64,000 bases of DNA from Palsa-1439 sp050015495 (lineage in GTDB: Bacteria > Verrucomicrobiota > Verrucomicrobiia > Palsa-1439): NCBI GenBank assembly GCA_050015495.1, contig JBEKBH010000015.1, positions 1-64,000 of the forward strand. The letters run 5' to 3'. The translations under genes and the position numbers were made by a program. The notes under the pieces were generated by a model that saw only the letters and a list, made by a program, of their open reading frames with translations, did not search any database and was not told where the DNA came from. Of this stretch, positions 1 to 7,845 are shown piece by piece. Position 1 is the first letter of the stretch, and each line of letters opens with the position of its first letter.

Positions 1-282
1 CTCACCGCATCGCTGATTGTGGCGACCACGCTGGCATTTCTCTATCGGCTTCCGTGGCTGCAGAAATTATCGTTGGGTGCGCTGGCGGTTCCGACGGCGA
101 TCGTCTGCAACTTCCTGCGAATCGTGAGCATCTGCCTCGTTGCGCCACGGACGACGTTGCCCTACGGGTTCGTGCATGAGACCCTGGGATTGATCTTCTA
201 CTTCCTGGGGCTGGGGCTGATTTGGAAGATGGCCGGCGAAGCCAAGGCGAAAGACCATCGGGGCGAGAACCGCCGCGCGTGA
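1..282 (+). CDS. Exosortase/archaeosortase family protein, 3' end only
   Basis: The frame is open from base 1 and ends at a TGA at 280-282, so only the last 93 residues are present. They are strongly hydrophobic and carry two of the three exosortase catalytic positions: Arg in FLRIVSI (window residue 40) and His in VHETLG (residue 59). The catalytic Cys (CSGxRSL in the family) should lie just upstream of the window. Exosortases are inner-membrane transpeptidases that cleave PEP-CTERM sorting signals. The layout matches the complete exosortase at 7846-9024 (ARVISI, YHEWSG), so the genome has at least two. No EpsI gene follows this copy. Confidence 0.85.
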   Translation, partial: LTASLIVATTLAFLYRLPWLQKLSLGALAVPTAIVCNFLRIVSICLVAPRTTLPYGFVHETLGLIFYFLGLGLIWKMAGEAKAKDHRGENRRA

Positions 283-453
283 CCTGGTGGCGCGGGGTGG
301 TTCATTTGACGACTGTCCCCTCACCTTTATCCTTTGCGACCAAGGCACAGCGAGGTCGCGTTTGCGCCATCGGCAGGTCTGTGGCGCGTCTCAGCGGCTA
401 GTGCCACTTTCGGCTCCGAAGACTCGGCTCCCCCCGAAGGGGAAAGGAAACTT

Positions 454-493
454 CCCTCTCCCTTGTGATGCAAGGGAGAGGGAACGGGTGAGG
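454..493. repeat. Palindromic REP-like element
   Basis: A perfect 12-bp inverted repeat (454-465 and 471-482, arms CCCTCTCCCTTG / CAAGGGAGAGGG, 5-nt loop) is followed by GGGTGAGG. Related elements lie at 2764-2801, 4264-4305 and 6927-6951. It sits in the otherwise featureless stretch 283-558 downstream of the exosortase and could act as a transcriptional or mRNA-stability hairpin. Confidence 0.7.
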
Positions 494-558
494 AGTTAAC
501 TTCCCACCCTGCGCACCCATAAAATCAAGTGTGTCGCGCCACTGGAGTCGGCCGCGAG

Positions 559-804
559 TCAGTTGCCGAATCCCGAACGCAGCATTTTTAGCACCGTGAC
601 AACCGGGCTGGCCTTGTCTTGCGCCCCGTTCCCGAGCAAAGGCAACAACGCGAAGCCTGCGTACAACAGTCGCGCAAGGAGGACACCGCCGGCCACGGCC
701 AACGCAAAAGCGCCGACACGAAACCAGAAGTTCTGTTTAATGTCGCCGATTCTCTTGTCGATGGAGATTTCCATGGCACTGGTTGCGGGTGTTTGCATTT
801 TCAT
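559..804 (-). CDS. Small membrane protein, unknown function
   Basis: An 81-residue protein starting MKMQTPATS. The open frame extends further upstream, but the start at 804 is chosen because the N-terminal extension has no protein-like composition and another small gene ends at 816. The N-terminal half is polar; residues from about 30 to 60 form one or two membrane segments (GAFALAVAGGVLLARLLYAG). I do not recognise a family. It lies 11 nt downstream of another tiny membrane protein gene on the same strand, so the two may be cotranscribed. Function cannot be inferred. Confidence 0.5.
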   Translation of the reverse strand: MKMQTPATSAMEISIDKRIGDIKQNFWFRVGAFALAVAGGVLLARLLYAGFALLPLLGNGAQDKASPVVTVLKMLRSGFGN

Positions 805-815
805 AAGGCGCCAAT

Positions 816-950
816 CTAGCGCATCAACACGCTGATACCACCCAGCAGGATCCCCGTCCAGAACCCGGCCCACATCAACGTGCCGACTTCCATGCGTCGT
901 TCTTGGAAATGGGAGTGGACAAGAATCTGATGTTTGCTTTGGCTGGTCAT
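816..950 (-). CDS. Tiny membrane protein (44 aa), unknown
   Basis: A short frame, MTSQSKHQILVHSHFQERRM..., ends with one membrane helix (WAGFWTGILLGGISVLM) and a final Arg. An alternative in-frame ATG lies at 962. No convincing ribosome binding site is visible before either start. Support comes from the protein-like charge layout (polar head, one helix, positive tail) and the 11-nt spacing to the membrane protein gene at 559-804. It could also be chance coding in a 300-nt region that holds no other gene. Confidence 0.4.
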   Translation of the reverse strand: MTSQSKHQILVHSHFQERRMEVGTLMWAGFWTGILLGGISVLMR

Positions 951-1237
951 GTTGTCGTGCATACGCAGGGAGAATGGAGGGCAGGGGTTGTGCCAGAGAG
1001 AGAGTACAACCGTGATGCTGGTGTTGTGGTGTTGCGCAACATGTTTGTGTCGAGCTTGTTGCAGGTGAATTTTCCCGGTGCATTTTCTGCGATCACGGAA
1101 GTCCGGCTGGTAACCGTCGGGCCGGGATGTTCATCGCGCTGGACACTGTGTTCAGGGCACTGTCAAGTCCGGCAGGCGACACGGCGTCCTCCCTTGTGAC
1201 TTGCGCACCGGTCACTGGCGAAGCGACTGATTTGGTG

Positions 1238-1243
1238 TACAAT
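1238..1243 (+). promoter_or_regulatory. -10 element TACAAT placed for a leaderless transcript
   Basis: TACAAT ends 7 nt before the ATG of the TlpA-like gene, putting the predicted transcription start at or next to the start codon. No Shine-Dalgarno sequence precedes that ATG. The -35 region is poor. The rest of 951-1237 shows nothing I can name. Confidence 0.4.
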
Positions 1244-1250
1244 AATCGCC

Positions 1251-1772
1251 ATGCGGGGAATCCGACGACTGATCGTGTGGAGCTTTGCCGTCCTGCTGGT
1301 GTCCTGCGGGCAAACGAAGCGTGTAAACGTCGAGGACGTGCATGTGACCCCGGTCACGTCCGCCGATGTGCAGCGGGCGATTCACGAGCCCGGGGCGAAG
1401 GCGGTGCTGGTCAATGTGTGGGCCACATGGTGCGGGCCGTGCCGCGAGGAGTTTCCCGGCCTCGTGCGGGTGGCCGAGAAATACAACGGACAGGGGTTGA
1501 AGACCATCCTGGTCTCGGCTGATGATACCGGGGACGTGGCGGCGGTGAAAAAGTTCCTCGCCGCGGAGGGCGTTGATTTTCCCGCGTACATCAAGGCGGA
1601 GAAGGACCAGGCGTTCATCGACGGGCTGGACAAGCAGTGGACGGGCGCGCTGCCCGCGACGTTGATCTTCGACGGCAACGGCAAACTGCGCGATTTTTGG
1701 GAAGGCGGGGTAACATTCAACGTTTTCGAGCAGAAAGTGGTCGAAGTACTGGGCAACAATCAAAACCGATAG
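1251..1772 (+). CDS. TlpA-like thioredoxin-fold lipoprotein
   Basis: A 173-residue exported redox protein. The N-terminal hydrophobic segment ends in a lipobox (LVSC, Cys19), so the mature protein should be membrane-anchored outside the cytoplasm. The active site WCGPC is at residues 60-64 and the cis-proline in GALPATLIF at 135. TlpA/ResA proteins reduce disulfides in periplasmic targets, classically apocytochrome c or Cu-site proteins, which fits a genome with multihaem cytochromes. The next gene follows after 10 nt and is another thioredoxin-fold protein, so the two likely form an operon. The start has no SD sequence and may be leaderless. Confidence 0.85.
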   Translation: MRGIRRLIVWSFAVLLVSCGQTKRVNVEDVHVTPVTSADVQRAIHEPGAKAVLVNVWATWCGPCREEFPGLVRVAEKYNGQGLKTILVSADDTGDVAAVKKFLAAEGVDFPAYIKAEKDQAFIDGLDKQWTGALPATLIFDGNGKLRDFWEGGVTFNVFEQKVVEVLGNNQNR

Positions 1773-1782
1773 GAGGCAATAC

Positions 1783-2382
1783 ATGAACCGAGGTTTGTCA
1801 GTGGCATTGGTGGCATCGCTGGCCGTGGCCGGCAGCGCGTTTGGACTCAACATTGGCGACAAAGCGCCGTCGACCAGCGTGAAGATGAAGAACGTGGACG
1901 GCAAAGACGTGTCCATTGCGGACGTGGCCGGTGCGCAAGGCACGCTGGTGGTGTTTTCATGTAATCACTGCCCGTTCGTCAAGGCGTGGCAGGGACGCAT
2001 CGCCTCGGTCGGCAACGCGGCAAAAACCAAGGGCATCGGCGTGATCGTCATCAATTCGAATGACCCGACGCAGTACCCCGAGGACAGTTACGCAGAAATG
2101 CAGAAGCGGGCGCAGGACCTGGGCTTTACGTTCCCGTACGTCGTGGACGCCACGTCGGACGTAGCGCGGGCGTTCGGGGCAAGCCATACGCCCGAAGCGT
2201 TCCTGTTCGACAAGGATGGGAAGTTGGTATACCACGGCGCGATTGACGACTCGAAGGAAGCCAACCAGGTAACCGCTCACTACCTGCAAGATGCGGTCGA
2301 TGCGGCGCTGGCCGGCAAGGCGGTTCCCGTCGCAGAAACCAAGGCGATCGGCTGCGGGATCAAGTTCCACGGCAAGGCCTGA
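1783..2382 (+). CDS. Exported thioredoxin-like / AhpC-TSA family protein
   Basis: A 199-residue protein with a Sec signal peptide (cleavage near residue 21 after AFG), then a peroxiredoxin-like thioredoxin fold. The redox motif is CNHC at 60-63 inside FSCNHCPFVKAW, the signature of a thioredoxin-like family close to AhpC/TSA. The cis-proline region reads SHTPEAFLFD. The ribosome binding site AGGAGG lies 7 nt before the ATG. Together with the upstream TlpA-like gene it suggests an envelope thiol-redox pair; the substrate is not deducible. Confidence 0.85.
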   Translation: MNRGLSVALVASLAVAGSAFGLNIGDKAPSTSVKMKNVDGKDVSIADVAGAQGTLVVFSCNHCPFVKAWQGRIASVGNAAKTKGIGVIVINSNDPTQYPEDSYAEMQKRAQDLGFTFPYVVDATSDVARAFGASHTPEAFLFDKDGKLVYHGAIDDSKEANQVTAHYLQDAVDAALAGKAVPVAETKAIGCGIKFHGKA

Positions 2383-2449
2383 GGCGCGGTGGCGGCGCTC
2401 ACATCGGGTTTGTAATCGGGGGCGACAGGGGTTAAGAATCGCTGCCACG

Positions 2450-4255
2450 ATGAACTCGTGGCGGCGACTGGTGATTTGTCTGGCGGCGGTTTGCGTCTTC
2501 TACGCGCTCCACGTTCACCTGAAGACGGCGAAGATTTTCGCCAACCCGACGTGGGACGCGCGGGACGAAGTGGGGCAATTTTGGAGCGAGTGCGCGTTCC
2601 AGTACCGGTTCGCGAAGTTTTTCGCGACGCATCCGGTCGGTGAATGGGGCCAACTCCGACACGACCACGACGTTCAATACCCCGACACGATTGACGACTG
2701 GGCCGAATTCACCGTGGCGATGGAAGCGCCGGTCGGCGCGCTCTACCGGTGGCTTGGAAACACCCCCCCTCACCCCAACCCTCTCCCCGAGGGCGAGGGG
2801 GCGCGCGCAGGGATGCCGCTGCATGTGTTCGTGGTCTGGTACGACTGTCTCGTTTCCAGTCTTTCGGTGTTTGGCGTGTTCTTCCTGGCGCGGGCGCTGT
2901 GGCGGAGCGACAAATCGGGCGTGTTTGCGAGCGCGCTGTACGTGGCGTTGTATCCGAGCTACGGGCGGACGGTGAAGAACCTGTTTTTGCGGGAAGACTT
3001 CGCGATACCATTGATCATCTTTGCGCTGTGTTTCACGGTGCGAGCGGTACAGGAGCAGAAGAGACGCGACCAGATTCTGGCGGCGTTGTTCTGGCTGGCG
3101 GCGCTGGCGAGTTGGCATTTGACGCAGTTCGTGATGGCACCGTTGCTGGTGGCGGCGGTGTTGGTGTATTTGGGACGGGGGGAAACGCCGCTGATTCCGT
3201 GGTTTGTTTTGACCTTGGCGGCGGGAACGCTGGTGGTCCCTGTCTTGCGGGCCAAGGAGGTCTTTTTCTCGCCGACCATGTGCGGACTCTACGCGCTGGC
3301 GCTGGCGGTGTGGATCAACGGGGGACGGAAACGGGCGATCCTGGTGTTTGCGGGTTGGGCAGCGGCACTGCTGGCGTTGAGCGCGCTGTGGCAGCGGTCC
3401 TCCGGCGAATACGCGCACGTATACGAACTCTTCGTCTACAAACTGCGATTTCTCGGACAACGACCGGCGGATCCCGCGCGGTTGCCGTGGGAGGCGCGGC
3501 TGTTGTGGGAGGGCGGCGCGTTCAACACGGCGGACTGGGGCGAATTTTGGCGGAGCCTGAAATGGTGCGGGCCGCTCGGGCTGATTGCGGCGGTGTTGCT
3601 AAGCAGCCGCAAACGGGGCGCGTGCGCGACGAACATGTTTATCGTGTTCACGCTGCTGCTGGCGCCGCTGGCGTGGATGGTAGTGCGGAATTTCACGTTT
3701 CTCGGATTCGCGGCGGCGGTGTTGACGGCAGGACTCGTGACGAGGCGAATCTGGTGGAAGCTGATTGTGTTCGCCGCCGCCGTGTGCCAACTGGCGACGC
3801 TCAATGCCCGGCCGCTGGATCGGCAGCAACCGAGCCCTGACGAATATCGGCCCATTGTGAATTGGATCGAGGAACACGCGTCGACGAATGCCGTCGTCCT
3901 GGCGTCGATCGGGGATTCGCCCGTGTTCCTGGCGCACACGGGACGCCCGATCATCATGCACTCGAAATTCGAGAACCAACGGATACGCGACCGGTACCGG
4001 GAGATGCTCGATGCCATGTACGGCAGCGAGGAGCAATTTTACGGGTTCGCGCGCAAGTACGGCGCGGACTACTTCGTGTACGACGTTGGATTTTTGTACG
4101 ACGGCACGGAATCGCGGCGGTACAAGGCGGACAAGCTGGGGCCGCTCGACCCGGACTGCGCGGCGATGCTATTTCAGAATCATCCCGAGCGGTTGAAGCA
4201 TTTCCGATTCGAGACGGCGAACGGCCGGTTCGCGATTTTCCAGGTGCTAAATTGA
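2450..4255 (+). CDS. Polytopic membrane protein, STT3/GT-C glycosyltransferase-like
   Basis: About 601 residues with 10 or more predicted membrane segments and a soluble C-terminal domain. The first luminal segment (WDARDEVGQFW, then YPDTIDDWAEF) and the C-terminal region with VNWIEEHA, IIMHSKFENQ and DYFVYDVGF resemble oligosaccharyltransferase STT3-like and other GT-C enzymes that use polyprenyl-linked sugars; assignment is by overall pattern only. The ATG at 2450 is chosen because the frame upstream overlaps the previous gene and is not protein-like. Residues 104-120 are encoded by a palindromic repeat inserted in frame. It converges on the gene at 4320, with another repeat copy between them. 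Confidence 0.6.
   Translation: MNSWRRLVICLAAVCVFYALHVHLKTAKIFANPTWDARDEVGQFWSECAFQYRFAKFFATHPVGEWGQLRHDHDVQYPDTIDDWAEFTVAMEAPVGALYRWLGNTPPHPNPLPEGEGARAGMPLHVFVVWYDCLVSSLSVFGVFFLARALWRSDKSGVFASALYVALYPSYGRTVKNLFLREDFAIPLIIFALCFTVRAVQEQKRRDQILAALFWLAALASWHLTQFVMAPLLVAAVLVYLGRGETPLIPWFVLTLAAGTLVVPVLRAKEVFFSPTMCGLYALALAVWINGGRKRAILVFAGWAAALLALSALWQRSSGEYAHVYELFVYKLRFLGQRPADPARLPWEARLLWEGGAFNTADWGEFWRSLKWCGPLGLIAAVLLSSRKRGACATNMFIVFTLLLAPLAWMVVRNFTFLGFAAAVLTAGLVTRRIWWKLIVFAAAVCQLATLNARPLDRQQPSPDEYRPIVNWIEEHASTNAVVLASIGDSPVFLAHTGRPIIMHSKFENQRIRDRYREMLDAMYGSEEQFYGFARKYGADYFVYDVGFLYDGTESRRYKADKLGPLDPDCAAMLFQNHPERLKHFRFETANGRFAIFQVLN
2764..2801. repeat. Palindromic REP-like element inside a coding region
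   Basis: CCCCTCACCCCAACC followed by CTCTCCCC / GGGCGAGGGGG arms, in frame with the membrane-protein gene, contributing the peptide TPPHPNPLPEGEGARA. It belongs to the same family as the copies at 454, 4264 and 6927. Confidence 0.8.
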
Positions 4256-4263
4256 CCGTGGAA

Positions 4264-4305
4264 CCCTCACCCTGACCCTCTCCCTTACACAGCAAGGGCG
4301 AGGGG
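4264..4305. repeat. Palindromic REP-like element between convergent genes
   Basis: CCCTCACCCTGACC then CTCTCCCTT / AAGGGCGAGG arms around a short loop, 8 nt after the stop of the STT3-like gene and just before the stop of the opposing gene at 4320. The position suits a bidirectional transcription end or mRNA 3' stabiliser. Confidence 0.7.
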
Positions 4306-4319
4306 AACCGTTTGCCTGA

Positions 4320-5882
4320 TCAAGGCGAGGAGGATACTTTTGGATTGTCCTCTGACAAAACCGTAGCCTTGCGGAAGAGGATGTCGCCGTTGACCTCGAA
4401 GAGGATGCCGTCGACGTTCGCGCGGCAGGCCATCAATTGCTGCGCGTGCGCGAGCGGGACCATTGGCGCTTCCTCGAAGACAATCTCCTGCGCCTGGCGA
4501 TAGAGCGCGGCGCGTTTTTCCGGGTCGCGTTCGCGGCGGGCCGCGACCATGAGATCGTGGTAGGCGTCGTTCATCCAGAAACTGATGTTGAGCGCGGAGC
4601 CGAGCGTGGTGGTGTCTTTGTCGAGCAACACGTAGAGGAAATTGTCGGCATCGCCGTTGTCGCCGACCCAACCCATCAACGCCATCTCGTGATCGCCATG
4701 GCGTGTCCGGCTGAGGTGCGCGCCCCATTCGTTCGGGACGATTTCGACGGGGATACCGGCCTTGGCGAGATCGGCCTTGATCATCTCGGCGGCACGGAGC
4801 GGGTTGGGCAGATACGGGCGCGGATTGGTCATGACATCGAGGCGCAGCGGATGTTTGAACTCTGGCAATATCTGGTCGATTGCGCGCGGCGGCTGCTCGG
4901 GGATCGCATCGTTGTAACCGGCGACGAAGGGTGGCAACGGATTTTTCGCGACGATGGCCGCTCCACGGTAAACATCCTGGACAAGGTCCTTCTTGTTGAT
5001 CACGGAGGCAATGATGCGACGCAGACTTGCGTTGTCGAGCGGCGGTTTTTGGCAATTGAAGGCGAGGTAGCAGACATTCAAGCCGGGCGCGGTGAGGAGC
5101 GTCAGGTTCTTGTCGCCGTTGATGATCGGCAGGCTGTTCGGGTCGATGCCGTCCATCGCCTGGATCTGGCCGGTTTGGAGTTGGATCAGGCGCGTGGATG
5201 AATCGGGAACGACTTTGAATACGAGGCGCCCGACACTCGGTTTGCCGTCCCAATAGTCGGGATTGGCGTCGAGCACGATGCGTTCGTTGGGGACCCATTC
5301 GACGAATCGAAACGGGCCGGTACCGACGGGATGCTGCTGGTCAATGAATTTTGGGCTGATGAGATGGGCGGCTGGGATGCAGAGGCTGGCCAGCAGCGGC
5401 GCGTTCGGTTCACGCAGGCGCAGGCGGAGGGTCATCGGATCGACGACCTCGACGGCGGTGATCATGTTGAACATGGCGGACCAGTAGGCGAACGTCGCGT
5501 CGGGAAGGTGGGCCGGGTTCGATTTATCCATTTGGCGGAGAAAGCTGAACGCGGCGGCTGGGGCGTCGAGCGGCGTGCCATCGTGGAAGTGGACGCCGGC
5601 GCGAAGTGTGAAGGTGTAGGTGAGGCCATCGGGGCTGATCGTCCAGGAAGTGGCGAGGCAGGGTTCCGGCTCGGTGGTGCCGTGTTTGAAGCGGACGAGG
5701 CCCTCGGAGACGTTCACGAGGACTTTCATCGACTCGCCATCGTCGACGTCGGCGGGATCGAGTTTTTGCGAATCGGCGCCGCGGGCGAAGGTGAGGGTGA
5801 CCGGTTCGGGCTTGGCGGAGCGCTGGTGGCAGCTTGTTAGAGACGTGACCAGAACGAGGGCGAGAAAACCGGGCCATTTCAT
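4320..5882 (-). CDS. ABC transporter substrate-binding lipoprotein, family 5 (oligopeptide/DppA-OppA type)
   Basis: A 520-residue protein with a lipoprotein signal (LTSC, Cys18). The mature part follows the SBP_bac_5 layout: LDPADVDDGESMKVLVNVSEGLV near the N terminus, LATSWTISPDGLTYTFTLRAGVHFHDGTPL with the family signature, and RRIIASVINKKDLV further on. Such proteins capture peptides or other small solutes in the periplasm for an OppBCDF-type permease. No permease genes are adjacent, so this is an orphan binding protein in this window; it might also act as a sensor or chaperone. Confidence 0.85.
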   Translation of the reverse strand: MKWPGFLALVLVTSLTSCHQRSAKPEPVTLTFARGADSQKLDPADVDDGESMKVLVNVSEGLVRFKHGTTEPEPCLATSWTISPDGLTYTFTLRAGVHFHDGTPLDAPAAAFSFLRQMDKSNPAHLPDATFAYWSAMFNMITAVEVVDPMTLRLRLREPNAPLLASLCIPAAHLISPKFIDQQHPVGTGPFRFVEWVPNERIVLDANPDYWDGKPSVGRLVFKVVPDSSTRLIQLQTGQIQAMDGIDPNSLPIINGDKNLTLLTAPGLNVCYLAFNCQKPPLDNASLRRIIASVINKKDLVQDVYRGAAIVAKNPLPPFVAGYNDAIPEQPPRAIDQILPEFKHPLRLDVMTNPRPYLPNPLRAAEMIKADLAKAGIPVEIVPNEWGAHLSRTRHGDHEMALMGWVGDNGDADNFLYVLLDKDTTTLGSALNISFWMNDAYHDLMVAARRERDPEKRAALYRQAQEIVFEEAPMVPLAHAQQLMACRANVDGILFEVNGDILFRKATVLSEDNPKVSSSP

Positions 5883-5934
5883 GGCGCAATGGTAGCCGAC
5901 GGGCGGGACGGGGGCAAGACAAGGACGGGAAGTT

Positions 5935-6242
5935 GAGCCACGAATTCACACGAATGGACGCGAATCAAGGCGAAGGGCAAGCTCCGGGCACTGATGTTCA
6001 CCACGAAGTCACGAAGGACACGAAGAAGACGCCCTTCGACTTCGCTCAGGGCAGGCGAATCAACGTGAAGAACACGCGAAGTATTCACCACAGGGACGCA
6101 GAGGGCACAGAGAGGTTGAAAGCTCTGTGTCGCATCGTTGAGGGGACGATGCGACACGGGGGTGCTCCGTTCAGGAGACGGAAGGGAATTGCTTTCACCA
6201 CGAGGGCGCGAAGTAGACGCGAATCACACGAAGGCCGGGGGG
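5935..6242. repeat. Cluster of dispersed 30-40 bp intergenic repeats
   Basis: The interval 5883-6328 holds no gene. It is built from units such as CACCACGAAGTCACGAAGGA (about 6000), CACGAATTCACACGAATGGA (about 5938), ACCACAGGGACGCAGAGGGC (about 6087), a mixed unit at about 6192-6238, and CCTTCGACTTCGCTCAGGGC (about 6033). The same units recur in inverted orientation at 12929-12989. They behave like a dispersed non-coding repeat family. Confidence 0.7.
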
Positions 6243-6312
6243 CCGTGGATCAAATGTTGCAAGGTTGGGATCTGAGCCCAATTCTGCAACACATGATTGC
6301 ATAATAAATAGA

Positions 6313-6323
6313 CCTGACCCCAC
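6313..6323. repeat. Left 11-bp inverted repeat flanking the nuclease fragment
   Basis: CCTGACCCCAC, the exact reverse complement of 6798-6808. The two copies bracket the gene at 6329-6772 with only 5 and 25 nt to spare. Confidence 0.7.
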
Positions 6324-6328
6324 GTCGT

Positions 6329-6772
6329 TCAGCGGGCGTTGTAGAGGTAGGCGTCGCGCAGGTCGGTGAGGATGACGTATTCGTGCTTGCGGAGATACTT
6401 CTTGATCTGGTCGAGGTGCGTCGCGGGCTTCAGAGCGGATGAGGCAAGGCGCTCATCACTGTATAGCTCGAACAACGGCTTCACTTCCACCAATACGGGC
6501 TCGGACGCGCCTTCGGCCACAGCGAAGTCCACAAAGCCATGCACGGTCCTGACCTGGGGCTGGGCGCTCAGGCCGAGCACGTCGGTCATAAGGGAACGAA
6601 AGAGATCTTCAACGGCGCTCTCCGGTTTTGAACCGTTCTTGAGGTCGAGGACATACTTGTTGATCGGCTCGTATGCGGACAGCCGCGAATCCTTCTCCAG
6701 CAGCGGCATGAGCTGGATGTCGCGCAAACTGGTCAAGTCACATAGGGCCTTGAGAATGGCTGCCTTGTCCAT
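6329..6772 (-). CDS. PD-(D/E)xK nuclease-like domain, restriction-enzyme N-terminal fragment
   Basis: A 147-residue protein. A helical N-terminal part is followed by GFVDFAV (Asp82) and PVLVEVKPLF (Glu96-x-Lys98), the spacing of a PD-(D/E)xK nuclease core. This arrangement resembles the N-terminal domain of large type IIG/type I-like restriction enzymes, but the protein stops after YVILTDLRDAYLYNAR, where full-length enzymes would continue into helicase or methylase domains. It is either a stand-alone nuclease-fold protein or a degraded remnant. It sits alone between repeat-rich stretches and inside 11-bp inverted repeats, consistent with mobility. Confidence 0.6.
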   Translation of the reverse strand: MDKAAILKALCDLTSLRDIQLMPLLEKDSRLSAYEPINKYVLDLKNGSKPESAVEDLFRSLMTDVLGLSAQPQVRTVHGFVDFAVAEGASEPVLVEVKPLFELYSDERLASSALKPATHLDQIKKYLRKHEYVILTDLRDAYLYNAR

Positions 6773-6797
6773 CAGTAGTCAGCATGCTAGCAAGACT

Positions 6798-6808
6798 GTG
6801 GGGTCAGG
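6798..6808. repeat. Right 11-bp inverted repeat flanking the nuclease fragment
   Basis: GTGGGGTCAGG, perfect inverse of 6313-6323. Sequences of this kind are often seen beside REP-associated transposases, but none is present here. Confidence 0.7.
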
Positions 6809-6926
6809 GCAAGGAATGAGCGGATGGAAGAGCGTTCGCGGGGCATGCCGGGCAGTCTACAAGCGGGTGGTTTGGCAAGCAAGTCCGTCTGAGGCGGGGC
6901 AGGCCTACAACGGCAAGGAGGACCCA

Positions 6927-6951
6927 CCCCTTTATCCCCTCCGGGGAGGGG
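6927..6951. repeat. Palindromic REP-like element
   Basis: ACCCCTTTATCCCCTCC / GGGGAGGGG, flanked on both sides by CCTACAACGGC(A/G)AGGAGGAC at 6904 and 6974. It is part of the gene-free stretch 6809-7845. Confidence 0.55.
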
Positions 6952-7160
6952 AGCGGCGCGGTGGGGGGCGCGGCCTACAACGGCGAGGAGGACGGCGGAC
7001 GGACGGGACGCGCCTCACAGCCCCGATATCGGAATCGGGGTAAAAGGCGCGGCTACACCAGAGACGGCGAACGGCGACGACGGAGCGTGGCCCTCCGATG
7101 GAGGAAGGGACGGGCTGGGGGCGGGGGCCTGTGCTTCGTCATCCCTATCGGATTTGGGAA

Positions 7161-7188
7161 TTGACACGGTATCGTGTTGTGATATTAT
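7161..7188 (+). promoter_or_regulatory. Near-consensus sigma-70 promoter
   Basis: TTGACA (7161-7166), a 16-nt spacer, then TATTAT (7183-7188). It points toward the exosortase operon, but the first start codon is about 650 nt away, so it implies either a very long leader or a separate short transcript. Confidence 0.55.
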
Positions 7189-7277
7189 CCGACGAATTGT
7201 TGTCATGTTCTTTGAAATGGGGAAGGGGCACACAACCGGTGGGGGGTGATGGAGAGGGCGTAGAAAAATGAAAATTG

Positions 7278-7690
7278 CAAAACGAACCCAAATCTGGGCA
7301 AGCCGGCGTGGAAAAGTTGCCGGAACAAAGCCAAAAACGAACCCAAGTTGAGGCCACAAGTGGCCGGGGGGAGGAGGAGATGGTTAATGGGAAATCCGCC
7401 AGAGGCGGACAAGTGGCTGATGGGCAGAAGCGACGGCAAGCGGGGCGCTCGCCCTACAATACGGAGACGACCGGCGCTTTGCCGTCAGGGCACGACGAGA
7501 CGGCCTCTCGGCGAGTTAGAGCGCCGCTACAGTGAGGAGAGGGACCCCTGCAAAAAACATATTTTTTGCGAAACGAACCCAAGGTTTACGACTCGCAAAT
7601 GCGTATGGATGAGCTTGCGGGATAGGTGATTGTGACTTTTGATTTTGGATTTTTTGGTTGGGTTCGTTCCCCCATAAACTGGGTTCGGTT
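7278..7690. repeat. Interspersed ACGAACCCAA motifs in a gene-free stretch
   Basis: AACGAACCCAA occurs at about 7279, 7337 and 7574, and in inverted form (TTGGGTTCG) at about 7657, with a related CTGGGTTCGG at about 7679. I find no credible gene between 6809 and 7845; the open frames there have repetitive, non-protein-like composition. Confidence 0.5.
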
Positions 7691-7845
7691 GGCTGTGCAG
7701 GCGTGCGTGGTGGCGGTTGGGCCACTGGGAAATGGGGGTAAAAGGGCATAGCTTTGGGTAGGAGGAGGATGCGGGCCTGGGGGCGGGTGGGAGGCGGTGG
7801 TGGCGTTTGACTTTGGGCGGCGCGGCAATTAGAGTAGTAGACCGC

